64,000 nucleotides of DNA from Anastatus disparis (lineage: Eukaryota > Arthropoda > Insecta > Hymenoptera > Eupelmidae). Position 1 is the first letter of the stretch. The number at the start of each line of letters is the position of its first letter. The stretch covers positions 1,426,001 to 1,490,000 of the forward strand of contig JAFFSR010000280.1 of NCBI GenBank assembly GCA_017163975.1, given 5' to 3'. Below the pieces are notes generated by a model. The model had not been told where the DNA came from, searched no databases, and saw nothing but the letters and a program-made list of their open reading frames with translations. The translations under genes and the position numbers were made by a program. Positions 20,087 to 32,295 of the stretch are shown one piece after another.

Positions 20087-23000
20087 ATGGCGCATTATAA
20101 TAAAAAAAATGAAATAAAAAAAATAATACTGCAGTGGAACCTCAATAGATATTATAAACGATTGGAAAATCTACAGAAAATTATATATGAGAGACACCCA
20201 GCTTTACTATGTCTTCAAGAAACGCACTTCGAACTCGACCAACACGCCAATCTCAGAGGCTACAAATGCTACCACATAAACCGTCTATCTAACCATGCAA
20301 GCGGAGGTGTAGCTACATATATAAAAAATCACATATACAGCAGAGAAATTCCTCTCAATACAGAAATAGAAGCAGTTGCTATAGAATGTTTTCTTCCTGA
20401 AAAAGTTACTATATGCAATATCTATCTACCCAACAGCCAACAACTATCAATAGATATTTTGTCCAAGCTTAGATCTCAACTACCATCCCCTGTGATAGTG
20501 GTGGAAGATTTTAACGCCCATAATATAATATGGGGATCCTCGAACACAGATTGTAGAGGTGAAATAGTAGAAGAATGGATAGAAGAATCTAATTTCAACA
20601 TATTAAACCTCGCTCTGCCTACCCACTTTAACTCATCCAACGGTACAGAGAGTATTATAGACCTCTCGCTATCCTCATTAGATATTACAGAATACCTCGA
20701 CTGGGAAGTATGTGACGACTTACACAATAGTGACCACTATCCTATTCTTCTACACGCTTGCTTTGGTGCCTTCTCTAATCCCCAAAATAACATCTCACCA
20801 TACGAGCCTTGAAACTTCAAGCAAGCCGATTGGAACCTCTACCAATCTGAATTAGATAACAACATTCTAAAGTTGGATGATTCCACTAAAATCAACAATA
20901 CAAACATCGACAAGTTAACGGATCAGCTCAATAAAGCTATTCTCTCCGCTGCTGAAGTCAGCATTCCTAAGTGCGTAATCAAAAATAATAAAAAACAAAC
21001 CCCATAGTGGAGCGGGGAATGCGCCAATGCATGCAGAGAATCCAAACATGCCTTCAATAAATTTAAAAAACTCAAAACTCCAGAAAATAAGATCGAGCAC
21101 AACAAGAGGAAAGCAGTTTAAAGAAGAATCATAAAAAAAACTAAAAGGAAATGCTGGCTAGATTTCGTCCAATCGCTCAACTCAAATACTCCCGCTTTAT
21201 TAATCTGGAAAAAAATTCAAAGAATTCAAGGCAAACGCAAATCCAACATTGTCTCAACATTAATAGACGAAAACAACCAAATAATACACGAACCCATAGA
21301 CATAGTTAACAAGTTCGCTCTCACATTTTCGCAAAATTCCAGTAATAGTAATTTCTCTGAAGAATTTTTAGAATTCAAAAACAAATTCAATCTTAACCAG
21401 GAAACCTATGAAGATGTTCCAGAAGTGCCATCTTTGAACTCACCCATAGAAATAATCGAGATTACACAAACCCTCAATAACTGCAAAAACTCCAGTGCTG
21501 GACCTGACGCTATCTACAATATTTTATTAAAAAATCTATCCTCTCTGGCCATCCAGAATATTCATAAAATTTTTAACGTCATCTGGCTACACAACGTTTT
21601 CCCCAACCACTGGAAACTAGCCACCATAATTCCAATAATCAAACCAGGAAAAGATTCGTCATCTCCTAAAAACTATAGACCAATATCTCTAACGAGTAAC
21701 ATCTGCAAATTAATGGAAAAAATAGTTAATAAAAGATTTAAACTATTTCTAGAATCTAATAACTATTTTTCACAACTTCAAAGTGGATTTAGACAAAACA
21801 AATCCACTAACGACCACCTTATATTGTTAGAATCTGAAATTTGCAATGCATTCCGAAAAGGCCTCCATCTAACAGCAGTAGCGCTGGACCTGGAGAAGGC
21901 ATACGAAACTATCTGGAAAGATAGAGTGATCCATCTACTCAAGAAGCAAATAAGTGGTCCAATACTCAACTTCATAGAGAACTTCCTAAAAGACCGACTA
22001 ATTGAAGTAAAAGTTAACAACATTCTATCAGATAGAATCCTTCAGGAAAACGGTGTACCTCAAGGCTCGGTTCTCAGCGTAACTCTTTTCCTGATAGCAA
22101 TCAATGAATTATCCACATGCATAAAATCACCAACTAGATTCTGCCTATTTGCAGACGACCTCACCATCTACACCACAGAGAAGGACCCCTTAATTACTGA
22201 AAAAATTCTTCAAAACGCGTTGGATAATATCTTCTCCTGGTCCTCAACTACTGGATTCAAATTCTCCTCCTCTAAAACCAACTACATTGTTTTTCAACTA
22301 AATAAGACAATTTTGATCTATCACTAGAATTAAACAACCAAAAGATACAAAAAGTTGATGAAATCAAAATATTGGGACTCATTTTCGATAGGAAACTTTC
22401 GTGGAAAAATCACATAAAAAAACTCAAATACGAAACATACAACAGATTAAAATTAATCAAGACTTTAGCAGCTAAAAACTAGGGAGCGGACCAAACAATA
22501 TTATCCAATACTTATAAAGCCACAGTTCTATCGAAAATTGACTACGGCAGAGTAATCTATGGATCCTCTAAACACGCAATCTCCTTGGACCCTATTCACA
22601 ACAAAGGCATAAAAATAGCACTCGGCGCTTACCACACCAGCCCAACTAATAATCTACTGGCCGAAAGTAACATGACTCCACTCAACATCAAAAGAACCAA
22701 ACTAATGACCAACTACGCGTGCAAAATAGCTGCCAACCCAAGAAACCTAGCATTTACCATTATATTTGAAAGTGAAGACGTAGCCATCCAAAACTTCTTT
22801 AACGGACCGATCCCATTCACGAATAGACTACACAATTTTTTACTCGAAATCAACGAAACCATTCCCGAAATTGTCACTAATTCAACAAGTCCGCACCCAA
22901 CAGACATCCTCCAAATCAAAGCACAAATATATAATCAAGAAATCACTATTGAGGAAGCCGAGGCCAACCACATTTATACCTGCTGCCACAGCTCAAATAG

Positions 23001-23766
23001 TCAAATTGGTATAGCTATTACGTCTCATAATAACAATATTCAATTTCACATTCCTAAGACTTACTCCACCGAACTGGCTTACTACTGGTCACTGCTAAAA
23101 GCAATAGAAATAGCAGAAAATTCGGATAAAAACTGGAAAATTTACACAAATTCAGATCAAGTTATTAAAAACATCAACAAATTATACTCAACAAACATCC
23201 TGGTTAATTTAGTTCAAAACAAAATAATCAGCTTAAAAAACAAACACTTAGAATTCATAAAACTGCCTATAGATCACAACTCTCTTTTCTCTCAACAAGC
23301 CAACAAAATGGCCACTGAAGCATCCACAACCAACGCTCTATCAACCATTATTCCTCTACTACCTGAAATAGCAGCCAAACTTATCCACAAATCCATACTT
23401 GAATTTTGGAACAATACCTGGATATCCAGTAAACATACTTACCTCCACAACATAAGAGACAACATATTTCAAAAAAGTCCTACCGTCAATCTCAACCGGG
23501 AAGAACAAACAGTAATCACAAGGATCCGCATAAGCCATAGCAACCTCACGCACTCTCATCTACTCAGCAAAGATCAAAGGAAAATATGCAATGTATGCAA
23601 CACTCCCATCTCCACAGAACATCTAATCATCTCATGACCAAATTATAATTGAGCTAGACAACGCCACCACATAACAGGAAACATCAAGGCTCTACTCAAC
23701 TTTCAAAACAGTGTTAAAAAAGTGCTATCATTTCTAAAATCCATCAATATATTTGACTCAATATAA
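20087..23766 (+). pseudogene. I-like LINE ORF2: endonuclease, reverse transcriptase, RNase H-like
   Basis: The endonuclease (20087-20812) shows LQWNLN, CLQETHF, GGVATYIKN, EDFNAHNIIWGS and SDHYPI, so its key Asn, Glu, Asp and His are in place. The RT (21425-22327) shows SAGPDAIYN, NYRPISLTS, QSGFRQNKSTNDHL, motif A LDLEKAYETIW, NGVPQGSVL and catalytic FADD. The C-terminal part (22585-23637) keeps YTNSDQVIKNI, as in RNase H-like regions, and a Cys-rich CNVCNTPISTEHL box. Stops at 20810, near 21006, near 21118, at 22480 and at 23635, plus a frame shift near 22310, inactivate it. Three of the stops replace tryptophan codons. ATG 20087 is 13 bases after the end of ORF1. Confidence 0.88.
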
Positions 23767-23952
23767 GTGAATTAATTAACTAAAATATAAATAAACTCTA
23801 AACTAAATTGTTATTATAGTACCTATTCTATGTAATCCTATGTATCATATTGTAAAAATTTGTATCCTTATATATAATTTTATGTCACTAATGACCTAGC
23901 AGTTGATGCGACAATAAATAAATAAATTAAAAAAAAAAAAAAAAACAATATT

Positions 23953-24052
23953 ATTACGAATGTTAACTCCTGTGGATGCCTATGTACCTTGTGAATGTGT
24001 GATTTTGAGGCAGACTGTTACATTAAGTGTGAGCCTATTGAGTGAAGTATAG
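23953..24052. other. Short interval between the LINE and the hairpin element
   Basis: Contains no recognised feature. It is internal sequence of the 10.9-kb transposon. Confidence 0.4.
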
Positions 24053-24176
24053 TATATTACGCCACTAGGGGCGAAAATACGACTTTTTTTCATGGGTGAG
24101 AGTGCCGCCCGAGTCGGAGGCGAGGGCGGCAACACCCATGAAAAGAAGTCGTTTTATCGACCCGTGTGGCGTATAC
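24053..24176. repeat. Nested hairpin with GC-rich loop
   Basis: TATATTACGCCACTAGGGGC pairs roughly with GACCCGTGTGGCGTATAC, AATACGACTTTTTTTCATGGGTG with CACCCATGAAAAGAAGTCGTTTT, and GCCGCCC with GGGCGGC. The loop reads GAGTCGGAGGCGAG. Two other hairpins with similar loops are at 43485-43590 and 53270-53371. Confidence 0.65.
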
Positions 24177-25236
24177 GATTTTTTCTTATACCCGTGCCGA
24201 AAGTTCCCCACATAATTTTCTTTTATTTCGGTTTATTGAAAATGAAGGAACTACTTTGTGAGCGCGTATGACCGCAGAACGCCTTTGACTCTTCACGCGC
24301 TCAACATGTGATGACGCTACGGACAAACCTCTGCTATACCAAAAAGAAATCAGATCGTCTTGTTCGCTTTATTTCTTTTAACACGTTGAGCATAGAATTA
24401 AGTCAGTTTAAATTCGTAACTATTATTTTAGACTAAATCAGATTTTATTTCATAATTCAAATTAAATCTACAAAAGTTCAGACTCTATTTTGTTTGCAAA
24501 TATAAAAAATTAGTTCTTTTTATAACTTAATCTCAATTTCTTAAACAATTAAATGAAAAGTTTCGTAAATGCAAATGCGATGTTTTCATTGAATTTCAAT
24601 GATTCAAGGATTTTAAAACATTAATTTTATATTTAACTTAATTTTGTATAGTTAAAAATACAGGCTTACTTTATACCAAATGGTGGCTAATCTAATTTCC
24701 TTTAGAGTTAATGATTTAAATCGTTTAACATTTATAAAGTAAAATATTCACATAAGTTCATATACAATAAACCAATAAAACTACATAAATGATATTGAAG
24801 TATTACAAAAAAAATAATGACTATTTCTTAAAATATTAATAAACTTATCGTTAGCTACGTTTAAATTTTATGATTTTGTTTGTAGATTGAAAAGTAAAAT
24901 AATTAAAATTTTTTTCAATGATATTTGTAATATATATAAAAATGTTTATATAATTTCATGCTTCATCGTCAATAAAACATTTTAATAATCTATATAAAAG
25001 AGAGAAAAAGAAACAGATAAATAGTACGGTTAAATTTTACGCTGTATACTTATACGTTGCTACATATGTTCGGGAGAGTGAGAGAGACAGAATGAGGTTG
25101 GGACTACTTTCTTGATAATTCTGCGCCGCTACACCAGCGCCATTCATGTTTTCCCTAGAGCAAAAAAGTGCTATTTTCGTCAAAGAATTTTTCGTAAAAA
25201 AGTGGAACTTTCGGCGGGGGTATAAGAAAAAGTATA
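24172..25236. mobile_element. Small non-coding TIR element
   Basis: TATACGATTTTTTCTTATAC followed by CCGTGCCGAAAGTTCC at the left recurs inverted at the right (GGAACTTTCGGCGGGGGTA and TAAGAAAAAGTATA, 25203-25236). The interior (about 1 kb) is AT-rich and non-coding. The same TACGATTTTTT end lies beside the hairpin element in copy 1 of the GMC gene (near 43580). It may be a unit with the hairpin at 24053-24176. Confidence 0.5.
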
Positions 25237-25734
25237 TTTCAAATTATTTCGGTATATACAAAGTATGAATATCGACAAAACACTTGATGATATTAAAACG
25301 ATTTAAAATATCAATTATTAATGTAAGTACTCTTTCTTTTCAAATTTTACTATCTATTTTTTATTTGTATTCATAATTAAACAAAAATATTATATTTAGA
25401 CAAGTATAAAAATATAAAAATTTTGGAACTGTTTTATGCAAAATTAAACATTTTTTTCTTGTAATATATCAAAGATAAATATCCATAAATTTTCTATATA
25501 TTTTATTGTGTTTCTAAAAATTTTAAAGTTTTTAAATTTATTGTACTCAAAACTTGAAAAAATTGAAGATATTAAAATTTTAAGATTGTATTTCCTATAC
25601 AATGTTATCATGACATGTTTACTATAACGGTGCGCACATATATTCTTTCTCTCTTTCTCGTAAACAAGCTTATCCTATGTACGCGAGTTTTATATACTAT
25701 ATTAGTATCATTGTAAATATTTGATTAACAGTAA
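25237..25734. other. Upstream region of the transposase
   Basis: AT-rich internal sequence of the 10.9-kb transposon; presumably holds the promoter or an intron of the transposase gene. No core promoter element could be singled out. Confidence 0.35.
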
Positions 25735-25974
25735 ATGGTTACAGGTGTATATTGTTTCAGATTAAAAATGGATAACGTCGCTAATTGTTTCAATTATGTT
25801 AATTTGGATACAAAATTGATAACAAATAATATTAATAGTCCTATAATCGATCAACAGACGGAAACAGTTTATTTACAAAATGAGATTCCTATGATTGTTG
25901 AATATGACGCTTTTGCCTCTGATATAGTGCAAAATGAAGCAAATGAGGTTCATACACCAATTGAAAAGACATAG
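25735..25974 (+). pseudogene. Possible first exon of the transposase gene
   Basis: An open frame of 79 codons with ordinary composition (MDNVANCFNYVNLDTKLI, acidic C-terminal half), ending in TAG directly before GTAATC, a plausible 5' splice site. An acceptor (TTATTTTCAG) lies at about 26073, 12 bases before the next open frame. If the stop arose by mutation, this would be exon 1. No family was recognised for this segment. Confidence 0.4.
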
Positions 25975-26084
25975 GTAATCAAAATATAAAATTTTCAATA
26001 AAAATTATTTATTATTCTTTTTTAAATAATAATTAATTTGTAATAACACCAGAAGTAAATACTTTATTTTCAGATGACATTGTA

Positions 26085-28016
26085 ATGGAAAACGATGAAG
26101 TATATCTTAGTACTGAAGATGAAGAAGAATTTATTTATGACAGTTATGAAAGTATTGATTATGCAGAAAATTGTATTATTGATCTTGATTCTACTCAAAC
26201 AGAAAATATTATTGGAAAAAAAAGAAAATATCAAATGCCAGATGAGGTGACTAAGAAAAAAGCATGTAATCCACATAAATGGGAAAGGAATATCGTAAAA
26301 AAAGCTACGAATCTCGGACTTCAATATACTTCAGTGAGCACCAAAAAGACTGTTGCTGCTCGTGTTATGAAAGAAACTTGCGGACGTTGTAAATTTAATG
26401 TGAAGAAAAAATTTCAGAAAGTAGACGCAAACAAATATTTATACAATTTTGGTCTATTGAGGAGCATTCGAGAAAATATGACTTCATTCTCAGACATGTA
26501 CGTGAAAATTTAAAAATCCAAAACTCTAATCCAATGACGAGGAGAATTTATACTAGAATTTATACATTCCATGACCATTCAAATTTAAGCATTATTGTAT
26601 GCAAAACAATGTTTTTAAATACATTAAGCATTAGTGAGCAGATGGTTAAAACGGCACTAAAAAAAGTAAGATTAGGTGAAATTAATCCTACGGATTTGCG
26701 TGGAAAAAATAAACCAGGACCACGTGCTGTAGCAGCAGAGATAATGGAAAATGTCATAGAACATATTAATCTGTTTCCGAGAATCGAATCTCATTATACG
26801 AGAAAGGATTCTCAACGCGAATATCTTGAGGAAAAATTATCACTTGCTCAAATGTATAGAATGTATGTTATATGGACAAAAGAAAATAATAAGGCACAAG
26901 CAACAAAGCATTATTATTCTGATATCTTTAATAATAAATTTAATATTAGTTTTTTTGTACCCAAAAAAGATCAGTGTGATATATGCGAAAGCTACAAAAA
27001 TGCCTCGGATGTTGATAAGCGAAGTCAGGAAGCCAAATATAGAACACACATTGAAAATAAAGAAATAGGTAGAGGGTTGAAAAATGTTGATATAATTGAA
27101 GCAAAAAAAGATAAAGGGAAACGCATGTCTATGATATGCTTTGATTTCCAAAAAGTTTTGAATACACCAAAATCTGACGCCAGCTGTTTATAATACAAAA
27201 GAAAACTTTCGACTTATAATTTTACCGTGTATAATGTAGCATGCCATAAAGCATACTGCTATGTTTGAACCGAAAATGACGCAAAAAGGGGATTCAACGA
27301 AGTCGCAAGCTGCTTGTTAAATTATATACAGAAACGAGTTAAGGAGAGTATTGAAAATTTTACTTTGTGGTCTGATAATTGTACCGGACAAAATCGAAAT
27401 AGAAATTTTTTTCAATGTATTTATATGCTTCTGCCAAATATAATATAAATATAAAGCATACATTTTTGGAAACGGGACATACCCAAAACGAAGGTGATTC
27501 AGTTCATGCTACTATTGAAAGATATTCATCAAATAGAAAGATTTATTGGCCTGAAGAATGGTGTGATGTAATTAGAGCAGCTAAACAAACAGGCTCAAAA
27601 TATGAAGTTATAAATGTAAATTATGACATGCTTTCCAATTTTAAACACTTGTCAAATAATTTAAATTGGACAAAAAGTATAAACAAAAAAGGTAAATTAG
27701 TAAATGTGCATTTGGGAATTTCAAAAGTGAAACTAATAATGGCTTCCAAACAGCATCTCAATCAACTTAAATATAAGCTTTCGCTAAAGAACGATTATGC
27801 AATATTAATCTCAAGAAAAGAAAAAGCTCATATTAATATAAAAAATATACTCCTCAAAAGGCTCATTCCGCTGTGCAAGGTTTGCCTGCTGCCAAATTAA
27901 AAGATTTACAGACGCTTTGCAAAAATAATATTATACCAAACAGATATCATAACTTCTACAATTCATTGCTTGTAAAAAATAATCAAGACGACAGTGCAAG
28001 TGGAGATGAAAATTAA
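26085..28016 (+). pseudogene. DDE-type transposase, frameshifted
   Basis: Open pieces in several frames form one protein of roughly 600 residues. The N-terminal piece (26085-26513) is acidic and then has a Cys pair in ETCGRCKFNVKKKF. A frame shift near 26460 leads to the piece at 26534-27193, with GPRAVAAEI, the Cys pair CDICESYKNA and ICFDFQKVLNTPKSD. The next part holds FTLWSDNCTGQNRNRNFF, and the following piece (27415-27900) has FLETGHTQNEGDSVHATIERY. The Asp in FDFQ, the Asp in WSDNC and the Glu/Asp in NEGDS are candidate DDE catalytic residues. A last shift near 27855 gives the C-terminal tail ending at 28016. The protein would cut and rejoin the TIRs of its own element. The superfamily was not established. 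Confidence 0.7.
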
Positions 28017-28368
28017 AAAATAATATCGAAGAACAATTTACATAAAAAATATGTAAATATGTATTAATTATATTGCAGTATTTATCGGATATTAATCCGC
28101 ATTACTAAATACTTAAAAAACATCACTATAAAATATTTAAAAAAACAATTTATTGCATTTTTTGTTTGTGTTTAATGCTAATTATAATTTGAAGAATGTT
28201 GTTATTATTTTCTTTATATATTTTTTATACATAATACTTTTTTTTTACAAATAAATTATTTGAACAAATTATGAATTACTTACGTTTTTATTTGTATTCG
28301 TTGTTTATTGTAATATAAACAGTTTCGATTTACAACACTTTATACAGCTATTGTTTTATTTTTACTAA
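28017..28368. other. 3' spacer of the transposon
   Basis: AT-rich sequence between the transposase stop and the right TIR. It presumably includes the polyadenylation region (AATAAA-like runs near 28250); nothing else is seen. Confidence 0.4.
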
Positions 28369-28630
28369 TTATAAATCATTTTCGTTTATACTGTATTTTT
28401 CTATTAAAATACGATTATATTGCACGGATGTTCGACTTATGATTATATTGAAATTTCACAAAAATACGATCTCGTTGCATAGAGTTATAAGTTACGATTA
28501 TGTTGAATCCACTGTAATGATACGATCATCTTACTCTAAAAGTTTAGTTACGATTGTATAGAATTTTCTATAAGATACGACTTTGTTACATAGGTTCTTT
28601 AAGATACGATTTTGTGAATAGGAGGCGTCG
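28369..28630. repeat. Right TIR
   Basis: Inverted copy of 17759-18020, with only scattered point differences, and the same 28-bp-phased ATCGTA/TACGAT motif. The ATAG target duplication follows at 28631-28634. Confidence 0.9.
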
Positions 28631-28634
28631 ATAG

Positions 28635-29071
28635 ATATTTTGAATAGGAAATAACTCGATATTTATTTCGCATTCAAAGTAAAAACCAAAAACGAGGTAA
28701 ACCTCGTAATTTCAGCTCTTTGAAGATCAGAGAACTTCTACGATTCAACTGAGAGTATTCTGGTCATATATATCTGCGACTTCGAAATTTATTTGATGGA
28801 TCACAAAACTTAGAGAAACGCCACCTTGTGACTTACAGTCGAATTGATGATTGATTACGTCGATTCTATTTTGAATCTATAGGTGCAGTTTTTCTAAGTT
28901 TTGTGATTCCTGGTACAAATTTCAAAGTCACAGATATATAAGGCCAGAATACTCTTAGTTGAATCGTAGAAGCTCCCTGATCTTCAAAGAGCTGAAATTA
29001 CGAGGTTTACTTCGTTTTTGGTTTTACTTTGAATGCGAAATAAATATCGATTTATTTCCTATTCAAAATAT
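28635..29071. repeat. Central palindrome of the giant inverted repeat
   Basis: The arms run from ATATTTTGAATAGGAAATAA to its inverse TTATTTCCTATTCAAAATAT, about 180 bases each. They include GAAGATCAGAGAACTTCTAC paired with GTAGAAGCTCCCTGATCTTC. The pairing continues outward past the transposon: CCACATAG before 17759 matches CCATGTGG after 29071. It may be a MITE in its own right or simply the centre of the larger inverted repeat. Confidence 0.75.
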
Positions 29072-29576
29072 CCATGTGGATTTTCATTTAAATCCACGTG
29101 AATATCCAAGTAAAAAATCTACGTATACATTATAAAATAATTTGTAATTTTAACACACATAAGTGTTACAGATGAAACACAAATTTTTTTGTGTTAAAAT
29201 TTACAAATTTTTTTTGTGTAATTTTCGAAGTTAAAATTTTAACATAAAAATCGATGAATAATACAAAATTTTGAGTAATAAAATTTGTAAATTTTACAAA
29301 TGTATTTGCGTTAAAATATAATGATTGAAATGATGATTAGATATTAAATAATTACTTTTTCGTATTTCTTTCTGTTAATATATTTAAAAAAAGAAAGATT
29401 AAGAAATATAAGAAAAAGGATAAAATGATGGATGTTGGTGTGGATCAACGAAATCATAAACAAACTAATCTCATTTGACAATATTACATTGTCGTTTAAA
29501 GGCGAACTTAAAAGAATGATTATGAAAAGAGCCAATCATTTTTTAATATGAATATATCATAGAAATAGAGCCAGTT
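29072..29576. repeat. Right arm block of the giant inverted repeat
   Basis: A short CCACGTGG-type array (29072-29130), then the inverse of 16800-17240. The minus-strand open frame at 29344-29535 lies within this repeat and is not a gene. Confidence 0.8.
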
Positions 29577-29735
29577 AGTGGCTCAGTCGGTAAAGCGTTG
29601 GATTCGTAATCTCGGGGTTTTGAGTTCGAATCCCGCTCTCGGCAACTGATTGATAGAAGCACATGTAATGGACCACTGTACGTTATATGTGCTTTGTTCA
29701 CAAACACACTTACGAGCTCCACCGCTGATTATCAG
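29577..29735 (+). mobile_element. tRNA-derived SINE (family A), copy 2
   Basis: The best-preserved head: AGAGCCAGTTAGTGGCTCAG, TCGGTAAAGCG, then B box GAGTTCGAATCCC, followed by GGCAACTGATTGATAGAAGC and a body ending near CGCTGATTATCAGC. It sits opposite copy 1 in the other arm. Confidence 0.75.
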
Positions 29736-29779
29736 CAAATTTGTATAAATTTTTAAAAAATTTTATCTTATTATATATA

Positions 29780-29893
29780 CATTTTGCTTTCTCATAGAGA
29801 AAGCATTGAATCGATAAACAAAATTTTTTCTATTTTTTCATAAATTGGTACATATTTGGATTCAGGGAGTCGAAAAAAAGTGGTTTCCAGAAA

Positions 29894-29973
<80 letters not shown>

Positions 29974-32097
29974 TCAGTACGCCAATTAGATCTCGAAAAC
30001 TACTCGATGGATTTGCTTCAAATTTTGCATAAAATTAATTTTTTTGTATAACTTAGCGGAAATCTATTGGAAATTAGTTTTCAGTTTTGTTTTCAGTTTA
30101 GTTTTCAGAGTCATTTTAAGAATTTTAAAAAAATTTGGATTTTTCATTTTTTTTTTTGTATTTTACGTAAACTAATCGAAGAATTTGCTTGAAAATTTGT
30201 ACGGAACTTATTTTCGACTGCCAAAAGAAGAAAAACTTTTGAAAACTGATTTTCTTAGCGTATTTTTAATTTTAGAGCATTTTTAAAATTTTTAAAAAAA
30301 TTTTTATTTTTCATTTTTTTTTAATTTTTTGAAAACCATTTGATAGATTTGCTCCAAAATTTGTATGCAAGTTATTTGCTACTGTCTGGAGAAAACAAGC
30401 TTTGGAAAACTAATTTTCTAAGTGCAGTTTTAATTTTAGAGAATTTTGAAAATTTTCAAAAAAATTTTCATTTTTCATTTATTTTTTATTTTGCGTAAAC
30501 CATACGATAAATTTTCTTCAAAAGTTTCTACAATCAATTCGTTATTGTCTGAAGAAAATAAGCTTTTGATAACTAATTTTCTTAGTGCGGTTACAATTTT
30601 AGAGAATTTTAAAGATTTAAAATAAAATTTCGATTCTTCTTTTTTTATTTTTTTTTATTTTACGTAAAGTACTCGATAGATTTGTTCTAAAATTTGCAGG
30701 GAAATTATTTGCGACTGCCAAAAGAAGGGAAATTTTCAAAGATTGATTTTCCTAGCTTAGTTATAATTTTAGAGCATTTTGAAAATTTTGAAAAAGAAAT
30801 TTTGAAAAGAAAATGTTATGTATTTAGCTAATTAAATCTCGAAAATTACTCGATGGATTTGCTTCAAATTTTGCATACTATCTATTATTTTGTATAAGTA
30901 GGTGGAAAGCTATTGAAAATTGGTTTTCATAGAGTAGTTTTTTTTATAGAGACATTTTACGAATTTTAAAAAAATTTTCGATTTCCCATTTATTATTTTT
31001 ATTTTACGAAAATTACGTGATGAATTTGCTTTGAAATTTTCGTGAGAATTATTTGCATCTGGCAAAAGAAGTATGACTTTATAAACAGATTTTCTTAACA
31101 TATTTTTAATTTTAAGAGGCGGTCGGGTCTATTCGCCGCTAGATTTAAGGTGGCGCTGTGGTCAGATGAAAGAAAAATATAAAAAATTTTTATACAGCTA
31201 TTTACAATTTTCTGAGACAATAATATACTTTTAATGTTGTCATTTACTCTAGCAATATGTATGTAGAATAATTATTAATGCTAATCTTGCTTGAAAAGTC
31301 TAAAATATTGTTATAAAGCAAAAAATGCGGTGCAAGATAGAGCTGATGTAAACATGTGGGTACCTTCCTTTAGTGCGACAGAAAAAGTAATACTAAAGAA
31401 CGATGTATACCAATGTTTACATCGGCTCTACTTCACGCCGCATTTTTCGCTTTATAACAATATTTTAGACTTTTCAAACAAGATTAGCATTAATAATTAT
31501 TCTACATACATATGGCTAGAGGAAACGACAACATTAAAAATATATTATTGTCAGAAAAAATTGTAAATAGCTGTATAAAAAATATTTTATATTTTTCTCT
31601 CACCTGATCGCAGCGTCATCAAGCGGCGAAAAGTTCGGGCCGCCTCTTAAAAAATTTTTATAAATTTTGAAAAAAAATTAATTTTTTCATTTTTTATCTA
31701 TTTTACGTAAACTATTCGATAGATTTGCTCTAAAATTTGTATACAAGTTATTTGCTACTGGCTTTATAAAACAAGCTTTTAAAAAATAATTTTCTTAGTG
31801 TAGCTCTTTGATCACTTTTTTTTATTTCTGATTCAACGCTTTCACTAATTCTTTTCTTACGTCCTCACTTCCTCTCTGTCTTTCTATCTTAGATTGATCC
31901 TCATTTTTACCCTATTTTTATCCATCCCTGACTTTCTCTTCCTATTTCCTAATCACTCTCTCACACTTACTAATTTTTCTTAAATAGAAATTATGTTTTT
32001 AACATTGAAATCACATTTAAAAAAAATCAAATCAAATCACTCTAATTCAATGAGCTCTATGAGAAAACATTGCGCCAAAGCACTTGGCAGCGTTTTT
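29780..32097 (+). repeat. X repeat, full-length copy with MITE inside
   Basis: Same start hairpin (CTTTCTCATAGAGAAAG near 29790), a box with GGATTCAGGGAGTCG, a long (TG)n tract (29896-29970), subrepeats and the same end tail (ATTGCGCCAAAGCACTTGGC, near 32070-32090). Interrupted by the MITE at 31116-31646. Both full X copies lie in the same orientation although they sit in opposite arms, so they did not arise by the palindrome's duplication. Confidence 0.75.
31116..31646. mobile_element. TTAA MITE, palindromic
   Basis: Ends GAGGCGGTCGGGTCTATTCG and its inverse with CGGGCCGCCTC, flanked by TTAA (31112-31115 and 31647-31650). Its arms, about 250 bases each, meet near 31395. The open frame at 31291-31566 runs through the palindrome and is not a gene. 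Confidence 0.85.
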
Positions 32098-32295
32098 TGA
32101 AGTACTTAATCTAAAAGGTTTTTATCTTATCACGTGAGAACTTATGTCATTTTTTTCAGTAGGGAACTGCTGATAACTCGGCAAAATTCGAGAGTTGCAC
32201 CTTAGGAATAAGGCTTTTTTCATAATTTTATATAAAAAAAAATATCTCAAAGTTAGGAGAAAATCCGAGACCCAAATGTCATGGACTCCTTGTTA
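32098..32295 (-). mobile_element. Partial foldback MITE (relative of 14317-14755)
   Basis: The loop and one arm of the MITE, from GAAGTACTT to GGACTCCTTGTTAG. The other arm is absent; the end of X lies exactly at the break. Confidence 0.75.

Larger units (their letters stand above)
18454..23941 (+). mobile_element. I-like non-LTR retrotransposon, full length but dead
   Basis: Bounded by the direct repeat AAAACAATATT (18443-18453 and 23942-23952, sharing A residues with the tail). It has a 5' untranslated part of about 180 bases, ORF1 (18636-20073), a 13-base gap, ORF2 (20087-23766) with endonuclease, RT and an RNase H-like region, and a 3' tail of ATAAATAAATAAATT plus about 16 A. The presence of an RNase H region after RT points to the I superfamily rather than jockey. 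Several stops and frame breaks make it inactive. It inserted into the 10.9-kb transposon and is therefore younger than that insertion. Confidence 0.88.
17759..28630 (+). mobile_element. 10.9-kb DNA transposon with 262-bp TIRs and ATAG duplication
   Basis: The ends are exact inverted copies, starting CGACGCCTCCTATT and ending in its reverse complement. They are flanked by the 4-base direct repeat ATAG (17755-17758 and 28631-28634). The inverted repeats extend about 262 bases (17759-18020 and about 28370-28630) and remain nearly identical. Inside are a decayed DDE-type transposase (26085-28016), a second small TIR element (24053-25236) and an I-like LINE (18454-23941). Without the LINE the element is about 5.4 kb. 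The 4-base duplication and the long TIRs would fit the Sola superfamily among others; this assignment is tentative. Confidence 0.8.

Noticed and set aside
17759..28630. Virus-derived or polydnavirus-like segment as an explanation for the long TIRs
   Set aside because: There are no viral genes. The TIRs, 4-bp duplication and DDE-type transposase explain the structure.
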